Shown one piece after another: positions 33,389 to 42,173 of a stretch of DNA of 64,000 bases; the first letter of the stretch is position 1; each line of letters opens with the position of its first letter. The stretch covers positions 1 to 64,000 of the forward strand of contig JAJCXO010000023.1 in the NCBI GenBank assembly GCA_029263395.1. Reading direction: 5' to 3'. This DNA comes from Acidobacteriota bacterium. GTDB lineage: Bacteria > Acidobacteriota > Thermoanaerobaculia > Multivoradales > J023. The notes beneath the pieces are model-generated. The model was not told where the DNA came from, ran no database searches, and saw only the letters and a program-made list of their open reading frames with translations. The position numbers and the translations under genes were made by a program.

Positions 33389-34018
33389 ATGCGATTCACT
33401 ACGCTCTCCGTACTCGCCATCACCCTGCTGACGACCGCCTGCGCTACCAAGAACTTTGTCCGTCGTGAGAACAGCACGATGGAAGAACGAATGGCGCAAA
33501 AGATGACCGAGATGGAGGGGCAAATCGAAGAAACTCAGACCGAGATCGAACGCGTCGAGGACCGTACCGAGCAAAACGAGCAGCAGGTCGTCGAGCTCTC
33601 GAAAACGTCTCAGGAAGCCTTGGATCGGGCAATCGCTGCTGGCAAGCTAGCGGAGGGCAAGTTCCTCTACGAAGCGGTGCTCACCGATGACAAAGTGCGC
33701 TTCGGGTTTGATCGCGCCGAGCTCAGCGACGAGGCCAAGGCAGCCCTCGACAGCTTCGCAGCCGAGGTCAAGAGTAACAACCAGGACGTTTATATCGAGA
33801 TCCAGGGCCATACAGATTCCGTCGGTCCAGACGCCTACAACCACACACTCGGCCTCGAACGGGCCGAAGCGGTCCGCACCTACCTCAGTCAAGGCCAGGG
33901 CTTCGCACTCCACCGCATGTCTGTCATCTCCTACGGCGAAAGTGAACCTGTGGTCGCCAACGACAATCGCGAGAACCGGAGTCAGAATCGACGCGTTCTA
34001 CTCGTGGTCTTGAAATAG
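33389..34018 (+). CDS. OmpA/Pal-like peptidoglycan-associated lipoprotein
   Basis: The 209-residue protein has a lipoprotein signal (MRFTTLSVLAITLLTTAC, Cys18), a Glu/Gln-rich coiled coil at about 28-75 (EERMAQKMTEMEGQIEETQT) and an OmpA-C domain from about 95 to the end. 'IEIQGHTDSVGPDAYNHTLG', 'LERAEAVRTYL' and 'NRSQNRRV' are the peptidoglycan-binding pattern, including the Asp and Arg that hold diaminopimelate. It should anchor the outer membrane to the cell wall. The coiled coil makes it longer than Pal. The ATG follows an ACAGGAG ribosome site. Confidence 0.88.
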   Translation: MRFTTLSVLAITLLTTACATKNFVRRENSTMEERMAQKMTEMEGQIEETQTEIERVEDRTEQNEQQVVELSKTSQEALDRAIAAGKLAEGKFLYEAVLTDDKVRFGFDRAELSDEAKAALDSFAAEVKSNNQDVYIEIQGHTDSVGPDAYNHTLGLERAEAVRTYLSQGQGFALHRMSVISYGESEPVVANDNRENRSQNRRVLLVVLK

Positions 34019-34054
34019 CAGACGTCAGCGACCAGCCAGCGCTCGGTGAATCCC

Positions 34055-34083
34055 AGTTCAGCGGTCTCGAGGACTGCTGAACT
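34055..34083 (+). terminator. Strong hairpin after the OmpA-family gene
   Basis: AGTTCAGC (34055-34062) and GCTGAACT (34076-34083) form an 8-bp stem; inside it GTC and GAC pair again around TCGAG. It begins 37 bases after the stop codon. No T-run follows, so it may terminate poorly or protect the 3' end of the transcript. Confidence 0.5.
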
Positions 34084-34186
34084 GAATCGGACTCCTTGAT
34101 AACCTCGCTGAGTTCTCTCCAGCAGTAGCCTCGGCCAGGCCGTGGAGAGAGCACCTCAACCGTCGTCAATCAAGGGAGTCCCGTTT

Positions 34187-35179
34187 ATGGAATATCGATA
34201 CCTAGGCTCTTCCGGCCTACAAGTCTCCGCACTGTCGTTTGGCGCCTGGGTCACCTTCGGCACCCAGATGGGTGAAGATGTGGCTCACGAGTGTATGCAG
34301 GCCGCTCATGACGCGGGGGTCAATTTCTTCGACAACGCTGAGGTTTATGCTGGTGGCGTTGCCGAGACCATCATGGGGAGCATCATCCGCAAGGCGGGAT
34401 GGAAGCGCTCTGACCTGGTGATCTCCACCAAAGTGTTCTGGGGTGGCAAAGGACCCAACGACCGGGGATTGTCGCGCAAACATGTCATCGAGGGTACCGA
34501 CGCAGCCCTCGCCCGTTTGCAACTCGACTATGTTGATCTCATTTACGCTCATCGTCCCGATCCTGAGACACCGATCGAAGAAACGGTCCGGGCGATGAAC
34601 TTTCTCATCGATCAAGGGAAGGCTTTCTACTGGGGAACCAGCGAGTGGTCCGCGGAGCAGATCACCGAAGCTTATGGCATCGCTCGGAGTGAACATCTGA
34701 TCCCACCCACCATGGAGCAGTCGCAGTACAACATGTTCCACCGCGAACGGGTGGAGCGTGAATATGCCCGGCTCTATCGCGAGATCGGTCTCGGCACAAC
34801 CATCTGGAGCCCATTGGCCAGCGGTATCCTCACCGGCAAATACGAAAAAGGTATGCCCGAAGGGACACGATTCTCGGTACCAGACTACGAATGGCTGCGC
34901 GAGAACATCGAGAGCGAACAGGGCCAACAAAATATCGACAAAGCTCGCCGTCTCCGTCCGTTGGCCGAAAAACTCGGTTGCACCCTGGCCCAGCTTGCCC
35001 TGGCCTGGTGTCTCAAGAACGACAACGTCAGCACGGTGATCACCGGTGCCTCCAAACCACAGCAAGTAGTCGAGAACATGAAGGCGCTGGACGTCGCCCA
35101 CAAGCTCGATTCCGACGTCATGGAGCAGATCGAAGCGATCCTCGACAATAAGCCGGAACCAGAAGCCAGCTTCCGCTGA
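34187..35179 (+). CDS. Aldo/keto reductase (Kv-beta-like)
   Basis: The 330-residue protein is a TIM-barrel NADPH oxidoreductase. The catalytic tetrad is visible: Asp and Tyr in '[12 protein letters not shown]', Lys in '[10 protein letters not shown]' and His in '[11 protein letters not shown]'. '[21 protein letters not shown]' in part and '[15 protein letters not shown]' place it with the voltage-gated potassium channel beta subunit group (AKR6-like). It reduces aldehydes or ketones; the physiological substrate is unknown. The ATG at 34187 is supported by AAGGGAG; an upstream ATG at 34142 would add an unconserved extension. Confidence 0.9.
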   Translation: MEYRYLGSSGLQVSALSFGAWVTFGTQMGEDVAHECMQAAHDAGVNFFDNAEVYAGGVAETIMGSIIRKAGWKRSDLVISTKVFWGGKGPNDRGLSRKHVIEGTDAALARLQLDYVDLIYAHRPDPETPIEETVRAMNFLIDQGKAFYWGTSEWSAEQITEAYGIARSEHLIPPTMEQSQYNMFHRERVEREYARLYREIGLGTTIWSPLASGILTGKYEKGMPEGTRFSVPDYEWLRENIESEQGQQNIDKARRLRPLAEKLGCTLAQLALAWCLKNDNVSTVITGASKPQQVVENMKALDVAHKLDSDVMEQIEAILDNKPEPEASFR

Positions 35180-35244
35180 GTGCACCAAGCACAATCTCAA
35201 GCTACTTTTTCTTATCTCTCTCGCTGGTTTATTCCGCTTCTCCA

Positions 35245-35278
35245 GTTGAGCCCTCAGAACTGCCTCTGTGGGCTCAAC
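35245..35278 (+). promoter_or_regulatory. Long hairpin abutting a ribosome binding site
   Basis: GTTGAGCCC (35245-35253) pairs perfectly with GGGCTCAAC (35270-35278). Inside, CAGA (35255-35258) pairs with TCTG (35265-35268) around a six-base loop. The AAGGAG ribosome site of the next gene follows two bases later. It may terminate the aldo/keto reductase transcript or control translation of the downstream secreted protein. Confidence 0.55.
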
Positions 35279-35290
35279 CAAGGAGAAGAG

Positions 35291-37165
35291 ATGAAGCTCA
35301 TGTCACGTCGCCCGCTCGGCGGGTATCTAAGCCTCACCGCCTGGTTCGTCACCCTTTGTTTCGCCATCCCCGCCGGAGCTCAGATTTGCGCGTTTCCGGT
35401 CGATCCGATTTCCACCGGTCCCCTGGGACGCACCAACGAGCCCTATCCGATGTTCAACTTTGATCATCGCTACGATCACTCGGGAACCCATCTGCAAGGT
35501 GTGCGAGCCCGTGAGAAGTGGGCGGGCGGTCTAGTTCACACTCCAGCAGGCACCGGCTTCACACCGATGACGGGTGTGGTGATCGTCAACAATCCAGACC
35601 CGAACTTGCTGATGACGGCTACCGTCGACTTTTTCGATCCTCTCGGGGCGCTCGTCGGAACCGTCGTTCGTGTGATTCGTCCGGAAGGATTTGCAGCCGT
35701 TTCCGCCGCCCCGCTTGCCACGACCTTCGGTGTCGGCACCGCCCGAGTCACCGTGTCCGAAGACAGCCCACCGCTTGTCGGCGCCACGCTACAGCACACC
35801 CCTTCGTTCACGGTCCCACTGGGTGGCGTCCCGGCCACTTTCGTCGATGGCGACCGGCCGCTGTCTACCAACGGCAATCCGCCCGGAGCTAGCTCTATGC
35901 AGCAGCTCCAAAAGCCTCAAGACAACGGCACCCGTTTGCAGACGGTAGTCCCAATGTCTCTGATCAGCAGGGTCGACAAGTGGGTCGGAAATCTGCCTTG
36001 GCTGCACGTCGTCAATCCCAACCCGACACCCAATGTCATCCAACTCAACCTCAACGTCTTCGATCGGACCACCGGCACGGTCGCCGGGCCCATTCTGTGG
36101 CGCACGGTCGTGCTGAATGGCTTCGGCAGCCTTACCGATTTCACCGGTCCCCATCTGACCGCACTAGGCACCACCAACCTGGGCCTATTCGAAGCCCTTG
36201 TCCCGCTGTACGGCACGCCCGGACTCGACTTCGACCTCATCATCGACATCAACAGCCTCAACGGGCTGTCGATTATCGGGGACAGCTATATGGCCGACCT
36301 CGTGGGTCCCACCGCACCCGGCGGTAATGCCATCCGGATGACCTCGACCATGATGTCAACCACCCCAAATCGTATCCTGACGAACCCGGAATTCAGCTAC
36401 GACCGACCGACTGCTGGCGGTATCCAACAGACACTGATGGTCGTGGCCAACACGGGCGCCGTCGACGCTGGCCCGGTAACGATTCAATACTTCGATAACA
36501 GCAATACTCTGCTCAGCACCTTCACCGTTCCCAATCTGCCTCCCAACCAAACTCTTCGCATTGAGCCTGGAGCGCTCGGCTACCCGGCAGCTCCGGCGAC
36601 GAGTGGATTCGGTACGGCACGGATCATCGCCTGCCAACCCATCTTTGGATGGTCAGAGCGGGAAACGTTGCCGAGCAACAGCGTGCCAGCCCAGTACCAC
36701 AAGACCTATGGCGAGGCCTTGCTGAGCCTCAACGGCGCCGAACCGGGTAAGGGTTTTGCTGTTGCAGCCCAGAATCCGATCCGTAAAGTCTCACCGTTGG
36801 TACGGGTCGACTCCAACAATCCCGCCTTCCAGTGGCCCGGTTATACCGTAGCCGCTAATCTGGCGACGTCGAATACCGGCCCCTACAATTGGTCGTTCTG
36901 GAACGCTGGCGGCACTCTGTGTGGCTTTACACCCTTCAACGGTCTGCCATTCCGCTTCTCTTCCTGGACCTATGAAGATCCTCTGACCTTCTGCGGGGGC
37001 CCGTTCAACATGAGTGGCCGTTTCGACATCACTTCCGGACGTGTCGAAGGCATCGATGTCCTCGGCGACCCGTTTGACGAATACGGTTTGCCCAGCTTTG
37101 CACGCGAGACCCCGACCCCGACCTACGAAGGACCGGGCGATATCGTACCGACCCCTGACCCTTAG
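35291..37165 (+). CDS. Large secreted protein of unknown function
   Basis: The 624-residue protein has a clear signal peptide (LMSRRPLGGYLSLTAWFVTL then CFAIPAGAQI). The mature part is rich in Asn, Pro, Gly and Thr with beta-strand-like segments (for example TATVDFFDPLGALVGTVVRV and QTLMVVANTGAVDAGPVTIQ), which suggests repeated immunoglobulin-like or beta-sandwich domains at the surface. Six or seven Cys are scattered. The C-terminus ends PTPTYEGPGDIVPTPDP without a recognised sorting signal. An AAGGAGAAG site precedes the ATG, next to a strong hairpin. I do not recognise the family. Confidence 0.6.
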   Translation: MKLMSRRPLGGYLSLTAWFVTLCFAIPAGAQICAFPVDPISTGPLGRTNEPYPMFNFDHRYDHSGTHLQGVRAREKWAGGLVHTPAGTGFTPMTGVVIVNNPDPNLLMTATVDFFDPLGALVGTVVRVIRPEGFAAVSAAPLATTFGVGTARVTVSEDSPPLVGATLQHTPSFTVPLGGVPATFVDGDRPLSTNGNPPGASSMQQLQKPQDNGTRLQTVVPMSLISRVDKWVGNLPWLHVVNPNPTPNVIQLNLNVFDRTTGTVAGPILWRTVVLNGFGSLTDFTGPHLTALGTTNLGLFEALVPLYGTPGLDFDLIIDINSLNGLSIIGDSYMADLVGPTAPGGNAIRMTSTMMSTTPNRILTNPEFSYDRPTAGGIQQTLMVVANTGAVDAGPVTIQYFDNSNTLLSTFTVPNLPPNQTLRIEPGALGYPAAPATSGFGTARIIACQPIFGWSERETLPSNSVPAQYHKTYGEALLSLNGAEPGKGFAVAAQNPIRKVSPLVRVDSNNPAFQWPGYTVAANLATSNTGPYNWSFWNAGGTLCGFTPFNGLPFRFSSWTYEDPLTFCGGPFNMSGRFDITSGRVEGIDVLGDPFDEYGLPSFARETPTPTYEGPGDIVPTPDP

Positions 37166-37224
37166 GCTCAGCCCCAGTAACTCAGCCTCACCGCCGAGCT
37201 ACCGTTGCTAACTCGGGAGCAGGT

Positions 37225-39801
37225 TCATCCGGCATTCGCCGCAACCCGCACCTGGTTCAACAGCTCGAGACGGGCCACAGCCCGTCTCGTGCTCGGATGA
37301 TCGGATCCGAGTTCAGCACGAATCGGAGCCTCGCTACCGACCAGTAAATGCCGAGCTTCCTCGGTGCGACCGCGAGTCGCCAGACACCCGCCCAGCGCAT
37401 TCTCCACCTCGGCTACCAACCAACCATCGCCATCGAGCTTGCGCCGCCGGATATCGAGCGCTTCACGCAGCAACGGCTCTGCAAGATCATAAACACCCCG
37501 TGCCATCAAAAGCTCACTCATCGCCAGCAAAGCATCGGCGATCAATGGATGCCCGCTCGGTAGGGATGCGCGGTAAATATCCATCACTCGACCGTAGAGG
37601 CGTTCGGCTTCCTTGGCATCACCGCGTGCCACATGCCACGCAGCCAGCCCCGTCAAGCTAGCCGCAACTTCAGGATGGTCTTCACCCATCAGTGTCAGTC
37701 GACGTTCGAGCGCGGCTCGCAACAGACGCCCAGCCTCGGCCAGATCGCCACGATCGATCAGCAGTCGACCAAGGTTGGTTTGACTGCCAGCAACATACCG
37801 GTGACGCTCACCAAGTATCCGTAGGCGGGTTTCCAATGCCGCGCTCAGGTGGGTCGCCCCTTCATCCAACTTACCACGAGCGTGCAGCGTCATGCCAAGC
37901 TCGTCATGGGCAGCAGCTGTCAACTCACTGTCAGGACCCAATGCCGTTGCCCGAGCCGCCAAGACTTGCCGATACATGGTCTCGGCTTGGCTGTATTCTC
38001 CGAGATCGTAATGTAAAAGGGCCCGGTTGCCGAGTATGAAGGCCTCGGCTCCTTCCTGTTTGTCCCGAATTCGGAGCTGTACCTCGAGCCCCTCTTGGTA
38101 GAGCGATGCCGCCGCTCGGTAGTCCCCTAGATCGTGAAGGATCAGGCCGAGATTGTTGATGCTCCACAACACACCTGGATGATTGCCACCCTCGACTTGG
38201 CGGTGGATCTCGAGGGCTTCGCGAAAGACCGTTTCCGCACTACCGTAGTCGCCGCGCCAAGCCCGCAATCGCCCCATGTTGGTGAGGGCACGAGCGAGCT
38301 CGGGACTCTGTTCACCAAAAGCTTGTCGATAGATAGCCAGGGACCGTTCGCGGAGTGGAATCGACCGTCCAAAGAGACCGAGCTCTTCGTACAAACGAGC
38401 AAGCGTATCGAGCAGGACCGCTGTTTCAGGCTCGTCATCGAACGCTCCAACCTGCTCGGCGCCATGATCAAGCAGTTCTCGCGCCGTGATGGTATTGCCA
38501 CGGACCTCTCCGGGATCGGCGATCTCGAACATATCCTTGAGCATGGCTGATACCCGGGTTGCACGATCACGTTCTCGGGCTGCACGATCCCGCTCATGGG
38601 CCACACGTACTGACTGCACGATCAGCGCAATGATCAAGCCGATGGTCACCGCCAACGCCCCCGCCGCACTGACGACCCCAAGCCGGTGGCGTTGAACAAA
38701 TTTCGTGGCCCGATAACGCACCGTATCTCGTCGAGCGATGACAGGTCGTCCAGCCAAGTATCGTTCGATATCCTCCGATAACTGTTCCACCGAGCCGTAG
38801 CGTCGACTGGGCTCCTTACGCAAGGCCATCAACACGATCTTGTCGAGGTCCTCGGTCAGCCCAGAGGGCTCTGGTTTTCGACTGCAGATCGCCTGTTCGA
38901 ACTCTTTCAGACTCCCGGTCAATCGATAGGGCAACCTGCCAGTCAAAACTTCATAGAGCAGCACACCCAACGAATAAACGTCGCTCGCTGTGGTAATCAC
39001 ACCACCGCTGATCTGCTCTGGGCTGGCGTAGTTGGGCGTCATCAGTTGTTCGAGGCGACGGGTCGAGGCCAGAGACCCGGCGGTGAGCTCTGGATTCAAC
39101 AACTTGGCAATCCCGAAGTCGAGCAACTTGGGCACACCGTCAGCCGTGACCAGCACGTTCGAGGGCTTCAGGTCGCGATGAACCACAAGATTGCGATGGG
39201 CATAGTGGACGGCTGCTAGCACCGGCAACAGCAACACCAATCGCTGGCGGCTCGTCAGCTGCTGGCCATCACAATAGGCATCGACTCCCAACCCATCAAT
39301 GTACTCCATGACGAAGAATGGCAGACCATCAGCGGTTGTTCCTCCATCGTGCAGACGTGCGATATTGGGATGATCTAAGCTGGCCAAGATCTGACGTTCG
39401 GAACGAAAGCGTCGGGCGATATCGTCCGTATCCATACCTCGACGCATGACCTTGATCGCCACGCGTTTGCGAAATTGCGCATCGTCTCGCTCGGCCAAGT
39501 AGACCGAGCTCATACCTCCGCGACCGAGCTGTCGAACCAAGCGATAAGACCCGATACGGTGTCCGACACGAAGCTCCCCAATATCATCCGATAAGGCTGC
39601 CGCCCCGGCCTCGACCGCCCGCTCGATGAAGCCCCCTGCCCGTTCGTCGGCACTCAGAAGCTTTTCGATCTCGGACCTAAGCGCGGGATCGTCTCCGCAC
39701 TGTAGCTCCAGGTAGGTCTCGCGGGCATCAGCCTGTCGCTGCGCAGCGCCTGCAAAAATCGTCTCGACACGCTGCCAACGCTCAGAAAGCACCGTTTGCA
39801 T
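37225..39801 (-). CDS. PknB-type Ser/Thr kinase with TPR sensor, second copy
   Basis: The 858-residue protein has a Hanks kinase domain (glycine loop 'LGRGGMSSVYL', Lys117 in VAIK, 'HRDLKPSN' at 208-215, DFG at 228-230), one transmembrane helix (VVSAAGALAVTIGLIIALIV) near residue 375-395, and a long run of about ten tetratricopeptide units to the C-terminus. It closely mirrors the kinase at 24475-26757 in order and in many motifs (LASLDHPNI, DGGTT, YGSVEQLSEDI), so the two are paralogues. The start ATG lies inside the end of the ECF sigma gene, implying translational coupling. The periplasmic repeats presumably sense a peptide or protein. Confidence 0.93.
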   Translation of the reverse strand: MQTVLSERWQRVETIFAGAAQRQADARETYLELQCGDDPALRSEIEKLLSADERAGGFIERAVEAGAAALSDDIGELRVGHRIGSYRLVRQLGRGGMSSVYLAERDDAQFRKRVAIKVMRRGMDTDDIARRFRSERQILASLDHPNIARLHDGGTTADGLPFFVMEYIDGLGVDAYCDGQQLTSRQRLVLLLPVLAAVHYAHRNLVVHRDLKPSNVLVTADGVPKLLDFGIAKLLNPELTAGSLASTRRLEQLMTPNYASPEQISGGVITTASDVYSLGVLLYEVLTGRLPYRLTGSLKEFEQAICSRKPEPSGLTEDLDKIVLMALRKEPSRRYGSVEQLSEDIERYLAGRPVIARRDTVRYRATKFVQRHRLGVVSAAGALAVTIGLIIALIVQSVRVAHERDRAARERDRATRVSAMLKDMFEIADPGEVRGNTITARELLDHGAEQVGAFDDEPETAVLLDTLARLYEELGLFGRSIPLRERSLAIYRQAFGEQSPELARALTNMGRLRAWRGDYGSAETVFREALEIHRQVEGGNHPGVLWSINNLGLILHDLGDYRAAASLYQEGLEVQLRIRDKQEGAEAFILGNRALLHYDLGEYSQAETMYRQVLAARATALGPDSELTAAAHDELGMTLHARGKLDEGATHLSAALETRLRILGERHRYVAGSQTNLGRLLIDRGDLAEAGRLLRAALERRLTLMGEDHPEVAASLTGLAAWHVARGDAKEAERLYGRVMDIYRASLPSGHPLIADALLAMSELLMARGVYDLAEPLLREALDIRRRKLDGDGWLVAEVENALGGCLATRGRTEEARHLLVGSEAPIRAELGSDHPSTRRAVARLELLNQVRVAANAG

Positions 39802-40381
39802 CCTCAAGCCGAGAGAACAACCAAGCGCGAGCCAGGCGAGTATCGAGGATCACTGTTGGCTTCGACACCGACAGCGCCTCCGCAGTCTCGGCGACACTCA
39901 TGCCGCCGAAGAAACGCAGCTCGACGACACGCGCTTTGCGAGCATCCACTCGGTGAAGCCGATCCAACGCCTCGTCGAGGGCCAGCAGATCGACACACGG
40001 CGGATCGCCCGAGCCGTAGGAGTCTGCTAGCTGGGTTTTCTGCCAACCGCCACCGCGCCGTGCCGCGCACAGAGTACGAGCATGATCCACCAGGATCCGC
40101 CGCATCATCCCTGCCGCCACCGCATAAAAGTGGCGACGATCATTCCACTGGATCGGCGCCCCCTCAGCGAGTCGAACAAACGCCTCGTGAACCAGCGCGG
40201 TGGCCTGCAGAGTGTGATCGCGGCGCTCTCCTCGCATCGCACGTTCGGCCAGTCGCCTGAGGTGAGCATAAACCGCCGGCATTAATGCACTGACCGCACT
40301 GGAATCCCCCTCGCGCCACAGACTCAAAAGTCCAGTGACATCCGCTTGCTCTGCGAGACTCTCATTCCTGACTGTCTCCAT
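39782..40381 (-). CDS. ECF-type RNA polymerase sigma factor, second copy
   Basis: This is a 199-residue ECF sigma factor with region 2 ('LRRLAERAMRGERRDHTLQA', 'HFYAVAAGMMRRILVDHART') and region 4 ('ARVVELRFFGGMSVAETAEA' then 'LSVSKPTVILDTRLARAWLF'). It shares layout with the ECF factor at 27752-28330. The stop codon overlaps the start of the kinase gene by about 20 bases, and there is no anti-sigma gene, so kinase and sigma factor are expected to work as a pair. The ATG at 40381 follows GGGGGA; a start at 40456 would add an unconserved tail. Confidence 0.9.
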   Translation of the reverse strand: METVRNESLAEQADVTGLLSLWREGDSSAVSALMPAVYAHLRRLAERAMRGERRDHTLQATALVHEAFVRLAEGAPIQWNDRRHFYAVAAGMMRRILVDHARTLCAARRGGGWQKTQLADSYGSGDPPCVDLLALDEALDRLHRVDARKARVVELRFFGGMSVAETAEALSVSKPTVILDTRLARAWLFSRLEDANGAF

Positions 40382-40741
40382 AAATCCCCCAGTTGATCCG
40401 GCTTCGGATCGTTGGACGAGACCCTTCACACATAGCTCAATCAAAATATATCTCAAATACTCTGGTCAGAGTCACAGTGTCTGTGGAACGTGCAGCATCA
40501 TGCTCCGAAAAAAAGGCCTGGCTCACCGGAGATGTTCCCTGATGGCGGATTAGAAGCTTGACTGTTCATGGGTTCCAATTCGGACACCAATGGTTCAATC
40601 GAAAAGCTTCCCCTTGAGACTAGCAAGGTGCAAACTTAGCATATAGACTGCATGCTATATATTGATCCGCGACAGTTGTCTCCTCTAAACCGAACCTCTC
40701 TTGCCGACAGGGTTGCACCGTGGAGGAGCGTAAGTCACCAA
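40382..40741. other. Intergenic region upstream of the ECF sigma gene
   Basis: This stretch is visibly more AT-rich than its neighbours. An A/T-rich block near 40441-40462 (AAAATATATCTCAAATA) could be part of the leftward ECF promoter. Around 40637-40660 an interrupted inverted repeat with ATATAG and CTATAT arms flanks GCATGC. No gene is supported. Confidence 0.4.
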
Positions 40742-40836
40742 ACCCGTTTTTCGGGTCTGTGAACAATGGGACGCCCGCCAATTAGCCTCACGCGACTTGG
40801 CGCCCAAGCCTCTGTGCCCTGCCTCGGGCGGGAAGG
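40742..40836 (+). promoter_or_regulatory. Structured 5' leader of the CSLREA-protein gene
   Basis: Three successive hairpins can form: ACCCG (40742-40746) with CGGGT (40752-40756) around five T; CGCCAA (40776-40781) with TTGGCG (40797-40802); and GCCC (40816-40819) with GGGC (40826-40829). The last ends directly before the GGAAGG ribosome site (40831-40836). Such a row suggests a cis-acting RNA that hides or exposes the ribosome site. It does not match the cyclic-di-GMP, SAM or c-di-AMP riboswitch consensus as I know them. Confidence 0.35.
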
Positions 40837-40844
40837 ACTACCTC

Positions 40845-42014
40845 ATGAGATATTTTTCCGCACAGTTCCTCATCGCTTTTGCCTTTATAAAACTCGCTAC
40901 AGCTGCAGCTGCAGACTCCGCAACCATCCCAGTCAATTCGACCTCGGACGACTTCGACCAACCAGACAACGGCAACTGCACCTTGCGGGAGGCGATCCTA
41001 GCGGCCAACACCAACACTGCCGTTGACGGGTGTCCGAGCGGCGCGCCAGGCCCGGGCACCGTCGATCAGATCGTCGTGCCGGCAGGAATCCATCAGTTGA
41101 CAATCGGACCACGTGGTGACGACGTTGCTGAGCGTGGGGACTTGGATCTCACCGATGACATCGAGATTGTTGGTGCCGGTGCCAACACGACCCAAGTTGA
41201 TGCCACCGAGCTCGATCGGATATTCCATATCCACAGCGGCATCACCGCCTCGATCTCCGGCTTGGCACTCCGCAACGGAAACGCAGGCTCAGATAACGGG
41301 GGCGGCATCAACAACAACGGCAACCTGGTCCTCGATCAGGTCGAAGTCAGTGCCAACTTCGCCTCGGGCTCTGGCGGCGGCATCCGCAACAACAGCCAAC
41401 TAACCGTGCACAACTCCTTGCTGGACGCCAACATCACCCTCGATCATGGCGGTGGGATCGACAACCACGGTGACGCGATTTTCAGCAATTCGACAGTCAG
41501 TGGCAATGACGGCAGCAGCCTCGGAGGTGGGCTCTACAACCTTGGCGGCATGGAGCTCACCATGACGCACTGCACGGTGCAAGGTAACTCAGCGGACGCG
41601 GGTGGTGCGATCCACAACGCGGGCACTTTGATGGCGAGCAACAACCTGATCGTTGGTCCATGTTCAGGCCAGATCGATGTAAGTGGTGGCGGAAACCTGG
41701 AAAGCCCGGGTAACACATGTGGCCTTGGCACCAACGACAACCACAGCGTAAGTGGTCCGCGCTTGGGACCACTCGGCGCCAACGGCGGAGCGACCCGGAC
41801 GCATCCCCTACTTGCCGCCAGCCCAGCGATCGACACCGCTGCATCCGGCCCATGCACAGCCGAGGATCAACGCGGGGTCGCCCGACCAATAGATGGCGAC
41901 GGAGACTCCCTGGACGAGTGCGACATCGGTGCCTTCGAGGCAGCCGAAAATACGATGGCTCCGGAAATATTCATCGATGACTTCGAAACCGGTGATGCCT
42001 CGGCTTGGCAATAG
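40845..42014 (+). CDS. Secreted CSLREA-domain parallel beta-helix protein
   Basis: This is a 389-residue exported protein. After the signal peptide (FSAQFLIAFAFIKLATAAAA) comes 'NSTSDDFDQPDNGNCTLREA', the CSLREA motif that opens many surface beta-helix proteins, then repeated 'GGGIxNNG' turns (NGGGINNNGNLVLDQVEV, GGGIRNNSQLTVHNS, GGGIDNHGDAIFSNS) of a pectate-lyase-like helix. It ends exactly in 'IFIDDFETGDASAWQ', a short conserved tail (F-x-D-D/G-F-E-x-G-D) seen on secreted proteins of several phyla and perhaps a sorting tag. It is likely surface attached or secreted, without catalytic residues that I can point to. Confidence 0.75.
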   Translation: MRYFSAQFLIAFAFIKLATAAAADSATIPVNSTSDDFDQPDNGNCTLREAILAANTNTAVDGCPSGAPGPGTVDQIVVPAGIHQLTIGPRGDDVAERGDLDLTDDIEIVGAGANTTQVDATELDRIFHIHSGITASISGLALRNGNAGSDNGGGINNNGNLVLDQVEVSANFASGSGGGIRNNSQLTVHNSLLDANITLDHGGGIDNHGDAIFSNSTVSGNDGSSLGGGLYNLGGMELTMTHCTVQGNSADAGGAIHNAGTLMASNNLIVGPCSGQIDVSGGGNLESPGNTCGLGTNDNHSVSGPRLGPLGANGGATRTHPLLAASPAIDTAASGPCTAEDQRGVARPIDGDGDSLDECDIGAFEAAENTMAPEIFIDDFETGDASAWQ

Positions 42015-42173
42015 TCCTACCCGACTTGATACGCAGTGGAACGGGGCAGAGATATACTCTAGGCATTCCTATCCAGAGGTGAAGACCTCTTATTTCAGAG
42101 CGGAGCCTTGGATCTTCGAGGTTTTCGCAATACATGAGGAGAACTCTTGGTAACCACAAGGAGGAGAGTCGGA

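Noticed and set aside
34217-35281. A 354-codon open frame opposite the aldo/keto reductase
   Set aside because: The aldo/keto tetrad and ribosome site on the plus strand decide the coding strand.
40742-40836. Cyclic-di-GMP (GEMM) riboswitch
   Set aside because: Only a GGGACGC fragment fits; the GNRA loop, receptor and second stem are absent.
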